Assembly (NCBI GenBank): GCA_040756575.1
Contig: JBFLYP010000007.1
Span: 46,862 to 110,861 of the forward strand
DNA length: 64,000 nt
Direction of reading: 5' to 3'
Origin: DTYU01 sp040756575
GTDB lineage: Bacteria > Bacillota > Desulfotomaculia > Desulfotomaculales > Ammonificaceae
The notes beneath the pieces are model-generated. The model did not search any database. It was not told where the DNA came from and was given only the letters and a program-made list of their open reading frames with translations. The translations under genes were made by a program, and so were the position numbers. Below are positions 62,593 to 64,000 of the stretch, piece after piece. Each line of letters begins with the position of its first letter. The stretch's first letter is position 1.

Positions 62593-62745
62593 GGCTGGAT
62601 TGACTGCCACCCTCAATTTCCAGAGAAGAGTGCACAGGCACCTCTCTTTATCCGCCAGCGGATCATACGGTAAATTTATCTCTTACAGCGCCGAAAAAAG
62701 GATTGGAGTTAAAACCCCGCAGAAAACTTTTTTGGAGGTTAAAAA

Positions 62746-63828
62746 GTGTCTTTTGGAAGCCCGCAAACCCAGGGCAGCTACAGGGTTTTTTACACGGCAC
62801 TGCGCCTCTTTGCCTATTTGGCTTTCATCGGTCTTATCACCTGCGTTCTCGGTACTTTCCTGGTAGCGCATTACGAAAAACTATCCCTTTTCGATGCCTT
62901 TTACCTTTTGGTCATTACGCTCGCGACCGTCGGTTACGGTGATATCCACCCCGTTACGCAGGCGGGTAAAATCATCGTGATGATTCTCATCGTCTTTGGG
63001 GTAGGTTACGTCTCGCTGTCGGCCTCCATCGTGGTCGCCACGCTCGTTGAGGGACATATCATGTACTTCTGGAGGGAAAGAAAAATGGAGCGAAGAATCG
63101 CAAGACTCAGCGGTCACGTAATCGTTTGCGGCCTGGGCCGGGCCGGAACAGCGGTTGTAAAGCAACTGGAGCGCGAAGGTGCGGACTTTGTAGGCATCGA
63201 CGTAAACGAACACCTTGTAGAAACACTGAAAGAGCGCGGCTACCTGGTCATTGCCGGCGATGCCACCGAGGACGAGGTTTTGAAACGCGCCGGTGTAGAA
63301 CGGGCCAAGAGTCTTGTAACCGCGCTTTCCCACGATCCCGCAAATATACTTATTGCAATGGCGGCAAAAGACCTCAACCCCAGTATCCGCGTTGTGGCCC
63401 GCGCCGACCGACCGGAAAATGTTACCCGGCTCAAGCGCGCCGGGGCCGACTGGGTAACCGCGGTGGGTGTTCCGGGCGGCACCCGCCTGGCTCTTGCCGC
63501 CCTCAAGCCGGTTACGGTTGATTTCGTGCACAGTATCCTGGAGCGGCGCCACGCCGTTTACAAATTAGAAGAACTGCTTGTTCAGGAAAACTCTCTTTTA
63601 GCAGGCAAGCCTATCCGGGAATCCCGTTTGAAAGAAGACTTCGGCGCTCAGCTCCTTGCGATATTACGCGGCGACGTCTCCATCGTAAACCCTGAAGCAG
63701 ACGAGAGAATCCTGCCCGGCGACATAGTCATCCTTTTCGGGCTCAGGGACAAGCTGGCCCAACTGGAAGCCTACCCCGGTACTGCTTGTCCGCTTACTCA
63801 AGAGACACCCGATATTAAAACCGATTAA
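62746..63828 (+). CDS. Potassium channel with RCK domain
   Basis: This 360-residue protein has two membrane helices (residues of about 22-42 and 72-95) flanking the selectivity filter TVGYGD at 61-66. An RCK_N Rossmann domain follows (HVIVCGLGRAGTAVVKQLE, FVGIDVNEHLVETL, VIAGDATEDEVLKRAGVE) and then an RCK_C domain (AGKPIRESRLKEDFGAQLLAILRGD, RILPGDIVILFGLRDKL). This is the MthK/Kch-type ligand-gated architecture. The GTG start has GGAGG 7 bases upstream. It diverges from khtTU, giving a potassium-flux locus. Confidence 0.93.
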   Translation: MSFGSPQTQGSYRVFYTALRLFAYLAFIGLITCVLGTFLVAHYEKLSLFDAFYLLVITLATVGYGDIHPVTQAGKIIVMILIVFGVGYVSLSASIVVATLVEGHIMYFWRERKMERRIARLSGHVIVCGLGRAGTAVVKQLEREGADFVGIDVNEHLVETLKERGYLVIAGDATEDEVLKRAGVERAKSLVTALSHDPANILIAMAAKDLNPSIRVVARADRPENVTRLKRAGADWVTAVGVPGGTRLALAALKPVTVDFVHSILERRHAVYKLEELLVQENSLLAGKPIRESRLKEDFGAQLLAILRGDVSIVNPEADERILPGDIVILFGLRDKLAQLEAYPGTACPLTQETPDIKTD

Positions 63829-63837
63829 TACGAAATG

Positions 63838-63863
63838 AAACACCCGACAGATATCGGGTGTTT
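63838..63863. terminator. Terminator between the channel gene and the rRNA operon, likely bidirectional
   Basis: AAACACCCGA (63838-63847) pairs with TCGGGTGTTT (63854-63863) over 6 bases, with a T-run on the plus side and A-run on the other. It would end both the rightward channel transcript and the leftward rRNA transcript. Confidence 0.75.
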
Positions 63864-63872
63864 TCTTATAAT

Positions 63873-63994
63873 TTTCCGGCGGCGACCTGCTCTCCCGCTC
63901 CGTCGTAAAGTCGCAGTACCATCGGCGCTGGAGGGCTTAACTGCCGTGTTCGGGATGGGAACGGGTGTATCCCCTCCGCTATGACCACCGGAAA
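63873..63994 (-). rRNA. rrf: 5S ribosomal RNA
   Basis: Read on the minus strand it starts TTTCCGGTGGTCATAGCGG and carries the 5S hallmarks: CCCGTTCCCATCCCGAACACGG, TTAAGCCCTCCAGCGCCGATGGTACTGC and GGGAGAGCAGGTCGCCGCC. The ends pair (TTTCCGGTGG with the CCGCCGGAAA end). Ends are accurate to a few bases. It is the 3' end of an rRNA operon that continues beyond the window. Confidence 0.95.
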
Positions 63995-64000
63995 TCTATT

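Noticed and set aside
1..64000. CRISPR array or intact mobile element
   Set aside because: No regularly spaced identical repeats with unique spacers, and no transposase or integrase gene was seen in the window.

Overview
The window looks like a chromosomal segment of a moderately GC-rich, spore-forming, anaerobic Gram-positive bacterium of the Clostridia. The Peptococcaceae (Desulfotomaculum/Pelotomaculum/Desulforudis relatives) are the best guess. The evidence is: spore genes (spmA, spmB, gerW/ytfJ); SigI; the TRAP protein MtrB; a B12-dependent ribonucleotide reductase; an MqnD-like enzyme of the futalosine menaquinone route; the MurT/GatD pair; the order dnaE-mtrB-accD-accA-pfkA-pyk; and frequent TTG and GTG starts behind good Shine-Dalgarno sequences. 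The genus is inferred from gene content only.

Layout. 1-12.5 kb holds cell-envelope and polysaccharide genes: two proteins with copper-amine-oxidase-type stalk domains (one cut by the left edge), a DUF169 protein, a lipoprotein fusing a polysaccharide deacetylase to a DUF4015 glycosidase-like domain, a membrane metallophosphoesterase, an undecaprenyl-phosphate sugar transferase with a GT4 glycosyltransferase, an MqnD-like protein, a DUF1624 membrane protein and a class A beta-lactamase-like serine hydrolase. 12.5-13.1 kb is AT-rich, with a candidate structured RNA and a small acidic ORF followed by a terminator. 13.2-29.4 kb is a long leftward housekeeping block: CoA-binding protein, trmL, dnaE, mtrB, a DUF2007-like protein, accD, accA, pfkA, pyk, a secreted nuclease, dedA, sigI, nrdJ, murT, gatD. 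Many of these genes overlap or nearly touch.

29.6-34.4 kb is an alpha-glucan module: a GH15 glucoamylase-like protein diverges from DUF4912 plus a GH57 branching enzyme. 34.5-43.7 kb carries aroH (apparently with an ATT start), an unrecognised protein, an rluB-type pseudouridine synthase, spmA/spmB, a diguanylate cyclase, gerW, an Mth938-like protein, a DUF2953 protein, trpS and an M50 protease. 43.7-49 kb continues the same leftward run with a DHH-CBS-CBS-poly(A)-polymerase fusion, lysA and trpB2. A tiny membrane protein gene with a strong RBS and its own terminator diverges from trpB2.

49.6-58.4 kb contains hyuA/hyuB (hydantoinase/oxoprolinase), an MFS exporter, treT with a DUF5752 partner, and a DUF2179 membrane protein. 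58.4-60.6 kb is decayed DNA: a promoter with a palindromic operator-like element, a PASTA-domain gene broken by three frame changes, a fragment resembling a phage tape-measure protein, and a tRNA-Leu(CAG). 60.7-63.8 kb is a potassium-handling cluster (khtT-khtU diverging from an RCK potassium channel). The window ends in a 5S rRNA gene on the minus strand, so an rRNA operon lies just to the right.

I found no CRISPR array, complete prophage, intact insertion sequence or replication origin. The most unusual items are the ATT-start aroH, the structured-RNA candidate at 12.55-12.7 kb, the heptamer-phased inverted elements at 9.1 and 41.9 kb, the two unlisted small ORFs, and the decayed region next to the tRNA.
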